64,000 nucleotides of DNA, from contig NC_064041.1 in NCBI RefSeq assembly GCF_932526225.1, positions 16,615,888-16,679,887 on the forward strand, in the 5' to 3' direction. Below are positions 48,177 through 62,235 of the stretch, piece by piece (within the stretch, counting starts at the first letter, position 1; each line of letters starts with the position of its first letter). Origin of the DNA: Nematostella vectensis. Lineage: Eukaryota > Cnidaria > Anthozoa > Actiniaria > Edwardsiidae. A program made the translations under genes and the position numbers. Below the pieces are notes generated by a model, which saw only the letters and a list, made by a program, of their open reading frames with translations, ran no database searches and was not told the origin of the DNA.

Positions 48177-50183
48177 TTAACAAAAAACACAAAGCAAAGA
48201 GTTTGAGGAAGTAAACAAGTATGTGAACTTTAATGTTCTATTTGAAGGGGTGCATTTTGTACAGGGAAGCATACATAGAATGCTTAACTGGTGGAGAGGG
48301 AAGAGGTAAAAGTTTATTGAGCATAATTTCAACAATAGCAGGGGGAAGAGAGGGGCACTCTCTTCATACAATATTGCAGTTGTTACCTATTATTAAATAA
48401 GTTTGTAACATGTCTTTGTTTATTAAGCAAGGTCTATTTCTGAGACAAGCAAACTCAAGTAAGGCTGTTGAAATAACAGGTGAGTGTTAAAAGAAAAACA
48501 ATTATCTGATTAGAAAACTACTGTAGATTCCTTTGCACCAAAATAAGAACAAACTTCATTTTGTTTGTTATTTATGAGGAACGAGATGAGCTCTACAAAG
48601 CCATAAAGAAATATGTATTGCTCATCTAAATTATACAAGTAAATAATAATATTAAAAAAGAACTACTGTAAGTATCTAGAGTGGTTTTCATTAACCCGTG
48701 AAACAAAGTGTGATAGTTAAACGGTAATAGTTAGTAAAACACAAAAAAGTACAATAGAATCAGATCACCACAAAGTGTAATACGCTAAAGCGTAGTTCAC
48801 GGGTTAATGAAGGTTTTGACATTTCAACCTTACATCCACATGAAAGTAATGCCTAATATGGAGTGCCCTACAGTAAGTGTTTTGCAGTCAAGTTGTTTTC
48901 TGTTAGTAGGTAAAAAAATATTCTAAATAATAGTAATCATAGCTATGGTCAACACTTACACATATAGAACTTGTAATGAAAAGAAAGAAAAAAAAATATA
49001 TATATATGCAGTCAAACAACAGAATTGCATGATAACCTTGAATATATTGAATAAAGGACTGCAAAAAAACATCTTTTGTACTAGTAGCTTGAATTGACCC
49101 TTGGCTATTTTTAGCTGAATTCCCCTCCCCCTCTAAATAAGAAAATAATAATAATAATAGAACAAAACTAAAAAGAAAACAAACACAACAGAGACCCCCC
49201 ACCAACAATTTTGATTTTTTTTACTTTCCTTTAAAAGGGGAGTGTCATGGTTAAGAGATTTGCAATAGCTCTAGAGCCCTGACACAATGAACTTCAGTGA
49301 AATTCTAATACTGACTTATGAGCTTTTGGTACATGTGGCAGACTTTAAACAAAACAAAAAAAAAATGACCACAAACTGTCAATTAACATAGTTTTCAATA
49401 TAATATTGCATATTATTTAATAAGGTATTCACAGCTTTTAAAAAGGTCAACTGTTTGTTGACACTTAAAAGCCTACAATAATCACTGACTCCAGACATGC
49501 GCAGTACTATGTTGCTGCCCCTTTAAAGTAAAATACAGCTTTTCTTAGTCAGCGTAGACAAAATTGCGGATTTTGTCAATATTCTAATATGAATATGTCA
49601 ATATTCTCCCCACTTACGTCTTTATTTCTATTTATGTTATGCTTTTCACATGATACCAAAACAGCGTCTTTTTTCTTCGCTAATTTGATGTCATGTACAC
49701 AATAAAAGAGATGCGCCCGTGCGCATCGCGAGTCCCCAAGGGAACCAAGACGCCCAAATAGACCTCTATTTTTTGTCATCCACAATCTCGGCGAGCTGTG
49801 CGTGGCGTAACCGTATTACAGGCCTGGGATCCTGGTTATTGTCCTCCCCATTAATGCGCGGGTTGGGATAACCTTGCAAGAGTGTTGTACAGCATATTCG
49901 CTCGGAAATATGGGTGCTTGGGGCCTTCGGGTTCTTTACAGCCTTCCGTAAAAGCCTTGTGCTGCCATACCGATTGGGTAATCCGTATGTATGGTTTCCG
50001 TTTTGTTCTTCAGACCGGGTTCGATCCCAGGCCAATGGGCTTTTTTTTAGTTCGTTTTTTTTTCTTTGTGCTGGACCCCCTTAATCCTGATAGGTTTTGG
50101 GCAAAAATAATAAAAAAAAGTGAGTTTGCAAAATAAGCTTGCTAGATTTATTGATTATATGTATTCAATTTGTTCCTGGGAAG
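48177..50183. repeat. Monomer 22, type S2
   Basis: MITE 48695-48803. AATATGGAGTG marker shared with monomers 16 and 18. Private GGTCAACACTTAC near 48950 and CTAGTAGCTTG near 49081. B box 50018-50028 intact. Confidence 0.95.
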
Positions 50184-52190
50184 TTAACAAAAAACACAAA
50201 GCAAAGAGTTTGAGGAAGTAAACAAGTATGTGAACTTTAATGTTCTATTTGAAGGGGTGCATTTTGTACAGGGAAGCATACATAGAATGCTTAACTGGTG
50301 GAGAGGGAAGAGGTAAAAGTTTATTGAGCATAATTTCAACAATAGCAGGGGGAAGAGAGGGGCACTCTCTTCATACAATATTGCAGTTGTTACCTATTAT
50401 TAAATAAGTTTGTAACATGTCTATGTTTATTAAGCAAGGTCTATTTCTGAGACAAGCAAACTCAAGTAAGGCTGTTGAAATAACAGGTGAGTGTTAAAAG
50501 AAAAACAATTATCTGATTAGAAAACTACTGTAGATTCCTTTGCACCAAAATAAGAACAAACTTCATTTTGTTTGTTATTTATGAGGAACGAGATGAGCTC
50601 TACAAAGCCATAAAGAAATATGTATTGCTCATCTAAATTATACAAGTAAATAATAATATTAAAAAAGAACTACTGTAAGTATCTAGAGTGGTTTTCATTA
50701 ACCCGTGAAACAAAGTGTGATAGTTAAACGGTAATAGTTAGTAAAACACAAAAAAGTACAATAGAATCAGATCACCACAAAGTGTAATACGCTAAAGCGT
50801 AGTTCACGGGTTAATGAAGGTTTTGACATTTCAACCTTACATCCACATGAAAGTAATGCCTAATATCGAGTGCCCTACAGTAAGTGTTTTGCAGTCAAGT
50901 TGTTTTCTGTTAGTAGGTAAAAAAATATTCTAAATAATAGTAATCATAGCTATGGTCACCACTTACACATATAGAACTTGTAATGAAAAGAAAGAAAAAC
51001 AAAATATATATATATGCAGTCAAACAACAGAATTGCATGATAACCTTGAATATATTGAATAAAGGACTGCAAAAAAACATCTTTTGTACTAGTTGCTTGA
51101 ATTGACCCTTGGCTATTTTTAGCTGAATTCCCCTCCCCCACTAAAAAAGAAAATAATAATAATAATAGAACAAAACTAAATAGAAAACAAACACAACAGA
51201 GACCCCCACCAACAATTTTGATTTTTTTTACTTTCCTTTAAAAGGGGAGTGTCATGGTTAAGAGATTTGCAATAGCTCTAGAGCCATGACACAATGAACT
51301 TCAGTGAAATTCTAATACTGACTTATGAGCTTTTGGTACATGTGGGAGACTTTAAACAAAACAAAAAAAATGACCACAAACTGTCAATTAACATAGTTTT
51401 CAATATAATATTGCATATTATTTAATAAGGTATTCACAGCTTTTAAAAAGGTCAACTGTTTGTTGACACTTAAAAGCCTACAATAATCACTGACTCCAGA
51501 CATGCGCAGTACTATATTGCTGCCCCTTTAAAGTAAAATACAGCTTTACTTAGTCAGTGTAGACAAAATTGCGGATTTTGTCAATATTCTAATATGAATA
51601 TGTCAATATTCTCCCCCCTTACGTCTTTATCTCTATTTATTTTATGATTTTCACATGATACCAAAACAGCGTCTTTTTTCTTCGCTAATTTGATGTCATG
51701 TACACAATAAAAGAGATGCGCCCGTGCGCATGGCGAGTCCCCAAGGGACCCAAGACGCCCAAATAGACCTCTGTTTTTTGTCATCCACAATCTCGGCGAG
51801 CTGTGCGTGGCGTAACCGTATTACAGGCCTGGGATCCTGTTTATTGTCCTCCCCATTAATGCGCGGGTTGGGATAACCTTGCAAGAGTGTTGTACAGCAT
51901 ATTCGCTCGGAAATATCGGTGCTTGGCGCCTTCGGGTTCTTTACAGCCTTCCGTAAAAGCCTTGTGCTGCCATACCGATTGGATAATCCGTATGTATGGT
52001 TTCCGTTTTGTTCTTCAGACCGGGTTCGATCACAGGCCAATGGGCTTTTTTTTTAGTTCGTTTTTTTTTTCTTTGTGCTGGACCCCCTTAATCCTGATAG
52101 GTTTTGCGCAAAAATAATAAAAAAAAGTGAGTTTGCAAAATAAGCTTGCTAGATTTATTGATTATATGTATTCAATTTGTTCCTGGGAAG
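50184..52190. repeat. Monomer 23, type E
   Basis: MITE 50702-50810. The A-run before a short AT tract is interrupted by C (AAAAACAAAATAT near 50998). GATTGGATAATCC in the cassette head. B box position 52023-52033 mutated. Confidence 0.95.
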
Positions 52191-54194
52191 TTAACAAAAA
52201 ACACAAAGCAAAGAGTTTGAGGAAGTAAACAAGTATGTGAACTTTAATGTTCTATTTGAAGGGGTGCATTTTGTACAGGGAAGCATACATAGAATGCTTA
52301 ACTGGTTGAGAGGGAAGAGGTAAAAGTTTATTGAGCATAATTTCAACAATAGCAGGGGGAAGAGAGGGGCACTCTCTTCATACAATATTGCAGTTGTTAC
52401 CTATTATTAAATAAGTTTGTAACATGTCTTTGTTTATTAAGCAAGGTCTATTTCTGAGACAAGCAAACTCAAGTAAGGCTGTTGAAATAACAGGTGAGTG
52501 TTAAAAGAAAGACAATTATCTGATTAGAAAACTACTGTAGATTCCTTTGCACCAAAATAAGAACAAACTTCATTTTGTTTGTTATTTATGAGGAACGAGA
52601 TGAGCTCTACAAAGCCATAAAGAAATATGTATTGCTCATCTAAATTATACAAGTAAATAATAATATTAAAAAAGAACTACTGTAAGTATCTAGAGTGGTT
52701 TTCATTAACCCGTGAAACAAAGTGTGATAGTTAAACGGTAATAGTTAGTAAAACACAAAAAAGTACAATAGAATCAGATCACCACAAAGTGTAATACGCT
52801 AAAGCGTAGTTCACGGGTTAATGAAGGTTTTGACATTTCAACCTTACATCCACATGAAAGTAATGCCTAATATCGAGTGCCCTACAGTAAGTGTTTTGCA
52901 GTCAAGTTGTTTTCTGTTAGTAGGTAAAAAAATATTCTAAATAATAGTAATCATAGCTATGGTCACCACTTACACATATAGAACTTGTAATGAAAAGAAA
53001 GAAAAAAAATATATATATATATGCAGTCAAACAACAGAATTGCATGATAACCTTGAATATATTGAATAAAGGACTGCAAAAAAACATCTTTTGTACTAGT
53101 TGCTTGAATTGACCCTTGGCTATTTTTAGATGAATTCCCCTCCCCCACTAAAAAAGAAAATAATAATAATAATAGAACAAAACTAAATAGAAAACAAACA
53201 CAACAGAGAACCCCACCAACAATTTTGATTTTTTTTACTTTCCTTTAAAAGGGGAGTGTCATGGTTAAGAGTTTTGCAATAGCTCTAGAGCCCTGACACA
53301 ATGAACTTCAGTGAAATTCTAATACTGACTTATGAGCTTTTGGTACATGTGGCAGACTTTAAACAAAACAAAAAAAATGACCACAAACTGTCAATTAACA
53401 TAGTTTTCAATATAATATTGCATATTATTTAATAAGATATTCACAGCTTTTAAAAAGGTCAACTGTTTGTTGACACTTAAAAGCCTACAATAATCACTGA
53501 CTCCAGACATGCGCAGTACTATGTTGCTGCCCCTTTAAAGTAAAATACAGCTTTACTTAGTCAGCGTAGACAAAATTGCGGATTTTGTCAATATTCTAAT
53601 ATGAATTTGTCAATATTCTCCCCCCTTACGTCTTTATTTCTATTTATTTTATGATTTTCACATGATACCAAAACAGCGTCTTTTTTCTTCGCTAATTTGA
53701 TGTCATGTACACAATAAAAGAGATGCGCCCGTGCGCATGGCGAGTCCCCAAGGGACCCAAGACGCCCAAATAGACCTCTATTTTTTGTCATCCACAATCT
53801 CGGCGAGCTGTGCGTGGCGTAACCGTATTACAGGCCTGGGATCCTGGTTATTGTCCTCCCCATTAATGCGCGGGTTGGGATAACCTTGCAAGAGTGTTGT
53901 ACAGCATATTCGCTCGGAAATATCGGTGCTTGGGGCCTTCGGGTTCTTTACAGCCTTCCGTAAAAGCCTTGTGCTGCCATACCGATTGGATAATCCGTAT
54001 GTATGGTTTCCGTTTTGTTCTTCAGACCGGGTTCGATCCCAGGCCAATGGGCCTTTTTTTTAGTTTATTTTTTTCTTTGTGCTGGACCCCCTTAATCCTG
54101 ATAGGTTTTGCGCAAAAATAATAAAAAAAAGTGAGTTTGCAAAATAAGCTTGCTAGATTTATTGATTATATGTATTCAATTTGTTCCTGGGAAG
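52191..54194. repeat. Monomer 24, E-like transitional
   Basis: MITE 52709-52817. Mixes E-like features (TTTTATGATTTTC, GATTGGATAATCC) with A-like ones (CTATGTTGC, GTCAGCGTAG, CTTGGGGCC). B box 54030-54040 intact. Private GAGAACCCCACC near 53207. Confidence 0.93.
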
Positions 54195-56204
54195 TTAACA
54201 AAAAACACAAAGCAAAGAGTTTGAGGAAGTAAACAAGTATGTGAACTTTAATGTTCTATTTGAAGGGGTGCATTTTGTACAGGGAAGCATACATAGAATG
54301 CTTAACTGGTGGAGAGGGAAGAGGTAAAAGTTTATTGAGCATAATTTCAACAATAGCAGGGGGAAGAGAGGGGCACTCTCTTCATACAATATTGCAGTTG
54401 TTACCTATTATTAAATAAGTTTGTAACATGTCTTTGTTTATTAAGCAAGGTCTATTTCTGAGATAAGCAAACTCAAGTAAGGCTGTTGAAATAACAGGTG
54501 AGTGTTAAAAGAAAAACAATTATCTGATTAGAAAACTACTGTAGATTCCTTTGCACCAAAATAAGAAAAAACTTCATTTTGTTTGTTATTTATGAGGAAC
54601 GAGATGAGCTCTACAAAGCCATAAAGAAATATGTATTGCTCATCTAAATTATACAAGTAAATGATAATATTAAAAAAGAACTACTGTAAGTAATTAGAGT
54701 GGTTTTCATTAACCCGTGAAACAAAGTGTGATAGTTAAACGGTAATAGTTAGAAAAAAACACAAAAAAGAACAATAGAATCAGATCACCACAAAGAGTAA
54801 TACGCTAAAGCGTAGTTCACGGGTTAATGAAGGTTTTGACATTTCAACCTTACATCCACATGAAAGTAATGCCTAATATCGAGTGCCCTACAGTAAGTGT
54901 TTTGCAGTCAAGTTGTTTTCTGTTAGTAGGTAAAAAATTATTCTAAATAATAGTAATCATAGCTATGGTCACCACTTACACATATAGAACTTGTAATGAA
55001 AAGAAAGATAAAATATATATATATATGCAGTCAAACAACAGAATTGCATGATAACCTTGAATATATTGAATAAAGGACTGCAAAAAAACATCTTTTGTAC
55101 TAGTTGCTTGAATTGACCCTTGGCTTTTTTTAGCTGAATTCCCCTCCCCCTCTAAAAAAGAAAATAATAATAATAATAATAGAACAGAACTAAAAAGAAA
55201 ACAAACACAACAGAGACCCCCACCAACAATTTTGATTTTTTTTTTACTTTCCTTTAAAAGGGGAGTGTCATGGTTAAGAGATTTGCAATAGCTCTAGAGC
55301 CCTGATACAATGAACTTCAGTGAAATTCTAATACTGACTTATGAGCTTTTGGTACATGTGGGAGACTTTAAACAAAACAAAAAAAAATGACCACAAACTG
55401 GCCATTAACATAGTTTTGAATATAATATTGCATATTATTTAATAAGGTATTGACAGCTTTTAAAAAAGTTCAACTGTTTGTAGACACTTAAAAGCCTACA
55501 ATAAACACTGACTCCAGACATGCGCAGTACTATGCTGCTGCCCCTTTAAAGTAAAATACAGCTTTACTTAGTCAGCGTAGACAATATTGCGGATTTGGTC
55601 AATATTCTAATATGAATATGTCAATATTCTCCCCCCTTACGTCTTTATTTCTATTTATTTTATGCTTTTCACATGATACCAAAACAGCGTCTTTTTTCTT
55701 CGCTAATTTGATGTCATGTACACAATAAAAGAGATGCGCCCGTGCGCATGGCGAGTCCCCAAGGGACCCAAGATGCCCAAATAGACCTCTATTTTTTGTC
55801 ATTCACAATCTCGGCGAGCTGTGCGTGGCGTAACCGTATTACAGGCCTGGGATCCTGGTTATTGTCCTCCCCATTAATGCGCGGGTTGGGATAACCTTGC
55901 AAGAGTGTTGTACAGCATATTCGCTCGGAAATATCGGTGCTTGGGGCCTTCGGGTTCTTTACAGCCTTCCGTAAAAGCCTTGTGCTGCCATACCGATTGG
56001 GTAATCCGTATGTATGGTTTCCGTTTTGTTCTTCAGACCGGGTTCGATCCCAGACCAATGGGCTTTTTTTTAATTCGTTTTTTTCTTTGTGCTGGACCCC
56101 CTTAATCCTGATAGGTTTTGCGCAAAAATAATAAAAAAAAGTGAGTTTGCAAAATAAGCTTGCTAGAGTTATTGATTATATGTATTCAATTTGTTACTAG
56201 GAAG
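54195..56204. repeat. Monomer 25, type D
   Basis: MITE 54713-54823 (111 bp; A-run expanded). D markers AAAGAGTAATA and AAAAAATTATTC. B box 56041-56051 intact. More private substitutions than the S/E monomers, e.g. AAGATGCCCAAA near 55771. Confidence 0.94.
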
Positions 56205-58213
56205 TTAACAAAAAACACAAAACAAAGAGTTTGAGGAAGTAAACAATTATGTGAACTTTAATGTTCTATTTGAAGGGGTGCATTTTGTACATGGCAGCAT
56301 ACTTAGAATGCTTAACTGGTGGAGAGGGAAAGGGAAAAGTTTATTGAGCATAATTTCAACAATAGCAGGGGGAAGAGAGGGGCACTCTCTTCATACAATA
56401 TTGCAGTTGTTACCTATTATTAAATAAGTTTGTAACATGTCTTTGTTTATTAAGCAAGGTCTATTTCTGAGACAAGCAAACTCAAGTAAGGCTGTTGAAA
56501 TAACAGGTGAGTGTTAAAAGAAAAACAATTATCTGATTAGAAAACTACTGTAGATTCCTTTGCACCAAAATAAGAACAAACTTCATTTTGTTAGTTATTT
56601 ATGAGGAACGAGATGAGCTCTACAAAGCCATAAAGAAATATGTATTGCTCATCTAAATTATACAAGTAAATGATAATATTAAAAAAGAACTACTTTAAGT
56701 AATTAGAGTGGTTTTCATTAACCCGTGAAACAAAGTGTGATAGTTAAACGGTAATAGTTAGAAAAAAAAAACACAAAAAAGAACAATAGAATCAGATCAC
56801 CACAAAGAGTAATACGCTAAAGCGTAGTTCACGGGTTAATGAAGGGTTTGACATTTCAACCTTACATCCACATGAAAGTAATGCCTAATATCGAGTGCCC
56901 TACAGTAAGTGTTTTGCAGTCAAGTTGTTTTCTGTTAGTAGGTAAAAAATTATTCTAAATAATAGTAATGATAGCTATGGTCACCACTTACACATATAGA
57001 ACTTGTAATGAAAAGAAAAATAAAATATATATATATATGCAGTCACACAACAGAATTGCATGATAACCTTGAATATATTGAATAAAGGACTGCAAAAAAC
57101 ATCTTTTGTACTAGTTGCTTGAATTGACCCTTGGCTATTTTTAGCTGAATTCCCCTCCCCCTCTAAAAAAGAAAATAATAATAATAATAATAGAACAGAA
57201 CTAAAAAGAAAACAAACACAACAAAGACCCCCACCAACAATTTTGATTATTTTTTACTTTCCTTTAAAGGGGGAGTGTCATGTTTAAGAGATTTGCAATA
57301 GCTCTAAAGCCATGACACAATGAACTTCAGTGAAATTCTAATACTGACTTATGAGCTTTTGGTACATGTGGGAGACTTTAAACAAAACAAAAAAAATGAC
57401 CACAAACTGTCCATTAACATAGTTTTCAATATAATATTGCATATTATTTAATAAGGTATTGACAGCTTTTAAAAAGTTCAACTGTTTGTAGACACTTAAA
57501 AGCCTACAAAAAACACTGACTCCAGACATGCGCAGTACTGTGCTGCTGCCCCTTTAAAGTAAAATATGGCTTTACTTAGTCAGCGTAGAGAATACTGCGG
57601 ATTTTGTCAATATTCTAATATGAATATGTCAATATTCTCCCCCCTTACGTCTTTATTTCTATTTATTTTATGCTTTTCACATGATACCAAAACAGCGTCT
57701 TTTTTCTTCGCTAATTTGATGTCATGTACACAATAAAAGAGATGCGCCCGTGCGCATGGCGAGTCCCCAATAGACCCAAGACGCCCAAATAGACCTCTTT
57801 TTTTTGTCATCCACAATCTCGGCGAGCTGTGCGTGGCGTAACCGTATTACAGGCCTGGGATCCTGGTTATTGTCCTCCCCATTAATGCGCGGGTTGGGAT
57901 AACCTTGCAAGAGTGTTGTACAGCATATTCGCTCGGAAATATCGGTGCTTGGGGCCTTCGGGTTCTTTACAGCCTTCCGTAAAAGCCTTGTGCTGCCATA
58001 CCGATTGGGTAATCCGTATGTATGGTTTCCGTTTTGTTCCTCAGACCGGGTTCGATCCCAGGCCAATGGGCTTTTTTTTTATTCGTTTTCTTTCTTTGTG
58101 CTGGACCCCCTTAATCCTGATATATTTTGGGCAAAAATAATAAAAAAAAGTGAGTTTGCAAAATAACCTTGCTGGATTTATTGATTATATGTATTCAATT
58201 TGTTCCTAGGAAG
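56205..58213. repeat. Monomer 26, type D
   Basis: MITE 56722-56835 (114 bp). Many private changes: CATGGCAGCATACTTAG near 56290, CCCCAATAGACCC near 57766, GATATATTTTGGGC near 58119. B box 58049-58059 intact. Confidence 0.94.
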
Positions 58214-60220
58214 TTAACAAAAAACACAAAGCAAAGAGTTTGAGGAAGTAAACAAGTATGTGAACTTTAATGTTCTATTTGAAGGGGTGCATTTTGTACA
58301 GGGAAGCATACATAGAATGCTTAACTAGTGGAGAGGGAAGAGGTAAAAGTTTATTGAGCATAATTTCAACAATAGCAGGGGGAAGAGATTGGCACTCTCT
58401 TCATACAATATTGCAGTTGTTACCTATTATTAAATAAGTTTGTAACATGTCTTTGTTTATTAAGCAAGGTCTATTTCTGAGACAAGCAAACTCAAGTAAG
58501 GCTGTTGAAATAACATGTTAGTGTTAAAAGAAAAACAATTATCTGATTAGAAAAGTACTGTAGATTCCTTTGCACCAAAATAAGAACAAACTTCATTTTG
58601 TTAGTTATTTATGAGGAACGAGATGAGCTCTACAAAGCCATAAAGAAATATGTATTGCTCATCTAAATTATACAAGTAAATGATAATATTAAAAAAGAAC
58701 TACTGTAAGTAATTAGAGTGGTTTTCATTAACCCGTGAAACAAAGTGTGATAGTTAAACGGTAATAGTTAGAAAAAAAAAACACAAAAAAGAACAATAGA
58801 ATCAGATCACCACAAAGAGTAATACGCTAAAGCGTAGTTCACGGGTTAATGAAGGGTTTGACATTTCAACCTTACATCCACATGAAAGTAATGCCTAATA
58901 TCGAGTGCCCTACAGTAAGTGTTTTGCAGTCAAGTTGGTTTCTGTTAGTAGGTAAAAAATTATTCTAAATAATAGTAATCATAGCTATGGTCACCACTTA
59001 CACATATAGAACTTGTAATGAAAAGAAAGATAATATATATATATATGCAGTCAAACAACAGAATTGCATGATAACCTTGAATATATTGAATAAAGGACTG
59101 CAAAAAAACATCTTTTGTACTAGTTGCTTGAATTGACCCTTGGCTATTTTTAGCTGAATTCCCCTCCCCCTCTAAAAAAGAAAATAATAATAATAATAGA
59201 ACAAAAACTAAAAAGAAAACAAACACAGCAGAGACCCCCACCAACAATTTTGATTTTTTTTACTTTCCTTTCAAAGGGGAGTGTCATGGTTAAGAGATTT
59301 GCAATAGCTCTAGAGCCCTGACACAATGAACTTCAGTGAAATTCTAATACTGACTTATGAGCTTTTGGTACATGTGGGAGACTTTAATCAAAACAAAAAA
59401 ACATGACCACAAACTGTCCATTAACATAGTTTTCAATATAATATTGCATATTATTTATTAAGGTATTCACAGCTTTTAAAAAGTTCAACTGTTAGTTTAC
59501 ACTTAAAAGCCTACAATAATCACTGACTCCAGACATGCGCAGTACTATGCTGCTGCCCCTTTAAAGTAAAATACAGCTTTACTTAGTCAGCGTAGAAAAT
59601 ATTGCGGATTTTGTCAATATTCTAATATGAATATGTCAATATTCTAACCCCTTACGTCTTTATTTCTATTTATTTTATGCTTTTCACATGATACCAAAAC
59701 AGCGTCTTTTTTCTTCGCTAATTTGATGTCATGTACACAATAAAAGAGATGCGCCCGTGCGCATGGCGAGTCCCCAAGGGACCCAAGACGCCCAAATAGA
59801 CCTCTATTTTTTGTCATCCACAATCTCGGCGAGCTGTGCGTGGCGTAACCGTATTACAGGCCTGGGATCCTGGTTATTGTCCTCCCCATTAATGCGCGGG
59901 TTGGGATAACCTTGCAAGAGTGTTGTACATCATATTCGCTCGGAAATATCGGTGCTTGGGGCCTTCGGGTTCTTTACAGCCTTCCGTAAAAGCCTTGTGC
60001 TGCCATACCGATTGGGTAATCCGTATGTATGGTTTCCGTTTTGTTCTTCAGACCGGGTTCGATCCCAGGCCAATGGGCTTTTTTTTTATTCGTTTTCTTT
60101 CTTTGTGCTGGACCCCCTTAATCCTGATATATTTTGGGCAAAAATAATAAAAAAAAGTGAGTTTGCAAAATAACCTTGCTGGATTTATTGATTATATGTA
60201 TTCAATTTGTTCCTAGGAAG
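58214..60220. repeat. Monomer 27, type D
   Basis: MITE 58732-58845 (114 bp). Splice-donor-like AACAGGTGAGT is changed to AACATGTTAGT near 58512. GATATATTTTGGGC as in monomer 26. B box 60056-60066 intact. Confidence 0.94.
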
Positions 60221-62235
60221 TTAACAAAAAACACAAAGCAAAGAGTTTGAGGAAGTAAACAAGTATGTGAACTTTAATGTTCTATTTGAAGGGGTGCATT
60301 TTGTACAGGGAAGCATACATAGAATGCTTAACTGGTGGAGAGGGAAGAGGTAAAAGTTTATTGAGCATAATTTCAACAATAGCAGGGGGAAGAGAGGGGC
60401 ACTCTCTTCATACAATATTGCAGTTGTTACCTATTATTAAATAAGTTTGTAACATGTCTTTGTTTATTAAGCAAGGTCTATTTCTGAGACAAGCAAACTC
60501 AAGTAAGGCTGTTGAAATAACAGGTGAGTGTTAAAAGAAAAACAATTATCTGATTAGAAAACTACTGTAGATTCCTTTGCACCAAAATAAGAACAAACTT
60601 TATTTTGTTAGTTATTTATGAGGAACGAGATGAACTCTACAAAGCCATAAAGAAATATGTATTGCTCATCTAAATTATACAAGTAAATGATAATATTAAA
60701 AAAGAACTACTGTAAGTAATTAGAGTGGTTTTCATTAACCCGTGAAACAAAGTGTGATAGTTAAACGGTAATAGTTAGAAAAAAAAAAACACAAAAAAGA
60801 ACAATAGAACCAGATCACCACAAAGAGTAATACGCTAAAGCGTAGTTCACGGGTTAATGAAGGGTTTGACATTTCAACCTTACATCCACATGAAAGTAAT
60901 GCCTAATATCGAGTGCCCTACAGTAAGTGTTTTGCAGTCAAGTTGTTTTCTGTTAGTAGGTAAAAAATTATTCTAAATAATAGTAATCATAGCTATGGTC
61001 ACCACTTACACATATAGAACTTGTAATGAAAAGAAAGATAAAATATACATATATATGCAGTCAAACAACAGAATTGCATGATAACCTTGAATATATTGAA
61101 TAAAGGACTGCAAAAAAACATCTTTTGTACTAGTTGCTTGAATTGACCCTTGGCTATTTTTAGCTGAATTCCCCTCCCCCTCTAAATAAGAAAATAATAA
61201 TAATAATAGAACAAAACTAAAAAGAAAACAAACACAACAGAGACCCCCCACCAACAATTTTGATTTCTTTTACTTTCCTTTAAAAGGGGAGTGTCATGGT
61301 TAAGAGATTTGCAATAGCTCTAGAGCCCTGACACAATGAACTTCAGTGAAATTCTAATACTGACTTATGAGCTTTTGGTACATGTGGCAGACTTTAAACA
61401 AAACAAAAAAAAAAATGACCACAAACTGTCAATTAACATAGTTTTCAATATAATATTGCATATTATTTAATAAGGTATTCACAGCTTTTAAAAAGGTCAA
61501 CTGTTTGTTGACACTTAAAAGCCTACAATAATCACTGACTCCAGACATGCGCAGTACTATGTTGCTGCCCCTTTAAAGTAAAATACAGCTTTTCTTAGTC
61601 AGCGTAGACAAAATTGCGGATTTTGTCAATATTCTAATATGAATATGTCAATATTCTCCCCACTTACGTCTTTATTTCTATTTATGTTATGCTTTTCACA
61701 TGATACCAAAACAGCGTCTTTTTTTCTTCGCTAATTTGATGTCATGTACACAATAAAAGAGATGCGCCCGTGCGCATCGCGAGTCCCCAAGGGAACCAAG
61801 ACGCCCAAATAGACCTCTATTTTTTGTCATCCACAATCTCGGCGAGCTGTGCGTGGCGTAACCGTATTACAGGCCTGGGATCCTGGTTATTGTCCTCCCC
61901 ATTAATGCGCGGGTTGGGATAACCTTGCAAGAGTGTTGTACAGCATATTCGCTCGGAAATATGGGTGCTTGGGGCCTTCGGGTTCTTTACAGCCTTCCGT
62001 AAAAGCCTTGTGCTGCCATACCGATTGGGTAATCCGTATGTATGGTTTCCGTTTTGTTCTTCAGACCGGGTTCGATCCCAGGCCAATGGGCTTTTTTTTT
62101 AGTTCGTTTTTTTTTCTTTGTGCTGGACCCCCTTAATCCTGATAGGTTTTGGGCAAAAATAATAAAAAAAAGTGAGTTTGCAAAATAAGCTTGCTAGATT
62201 TATTGATTATATGTATTCAATTTGTTCCTGGGAAG
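60221..62235. repeat. Monomer 28, D/S2 chimera
   Basis: Longest monomer (2,015 bp). MITE 60739-60853 (115 bp) and D markers up to about 61056 (AAGATAAAATATAC), then S2 markers from about 61183 (CTAAATAAG, GACCCCCCACC, GCGCATCGCGAG, ATATGGGTG). B box 62069-62079 intact. Confidence 0.95.
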
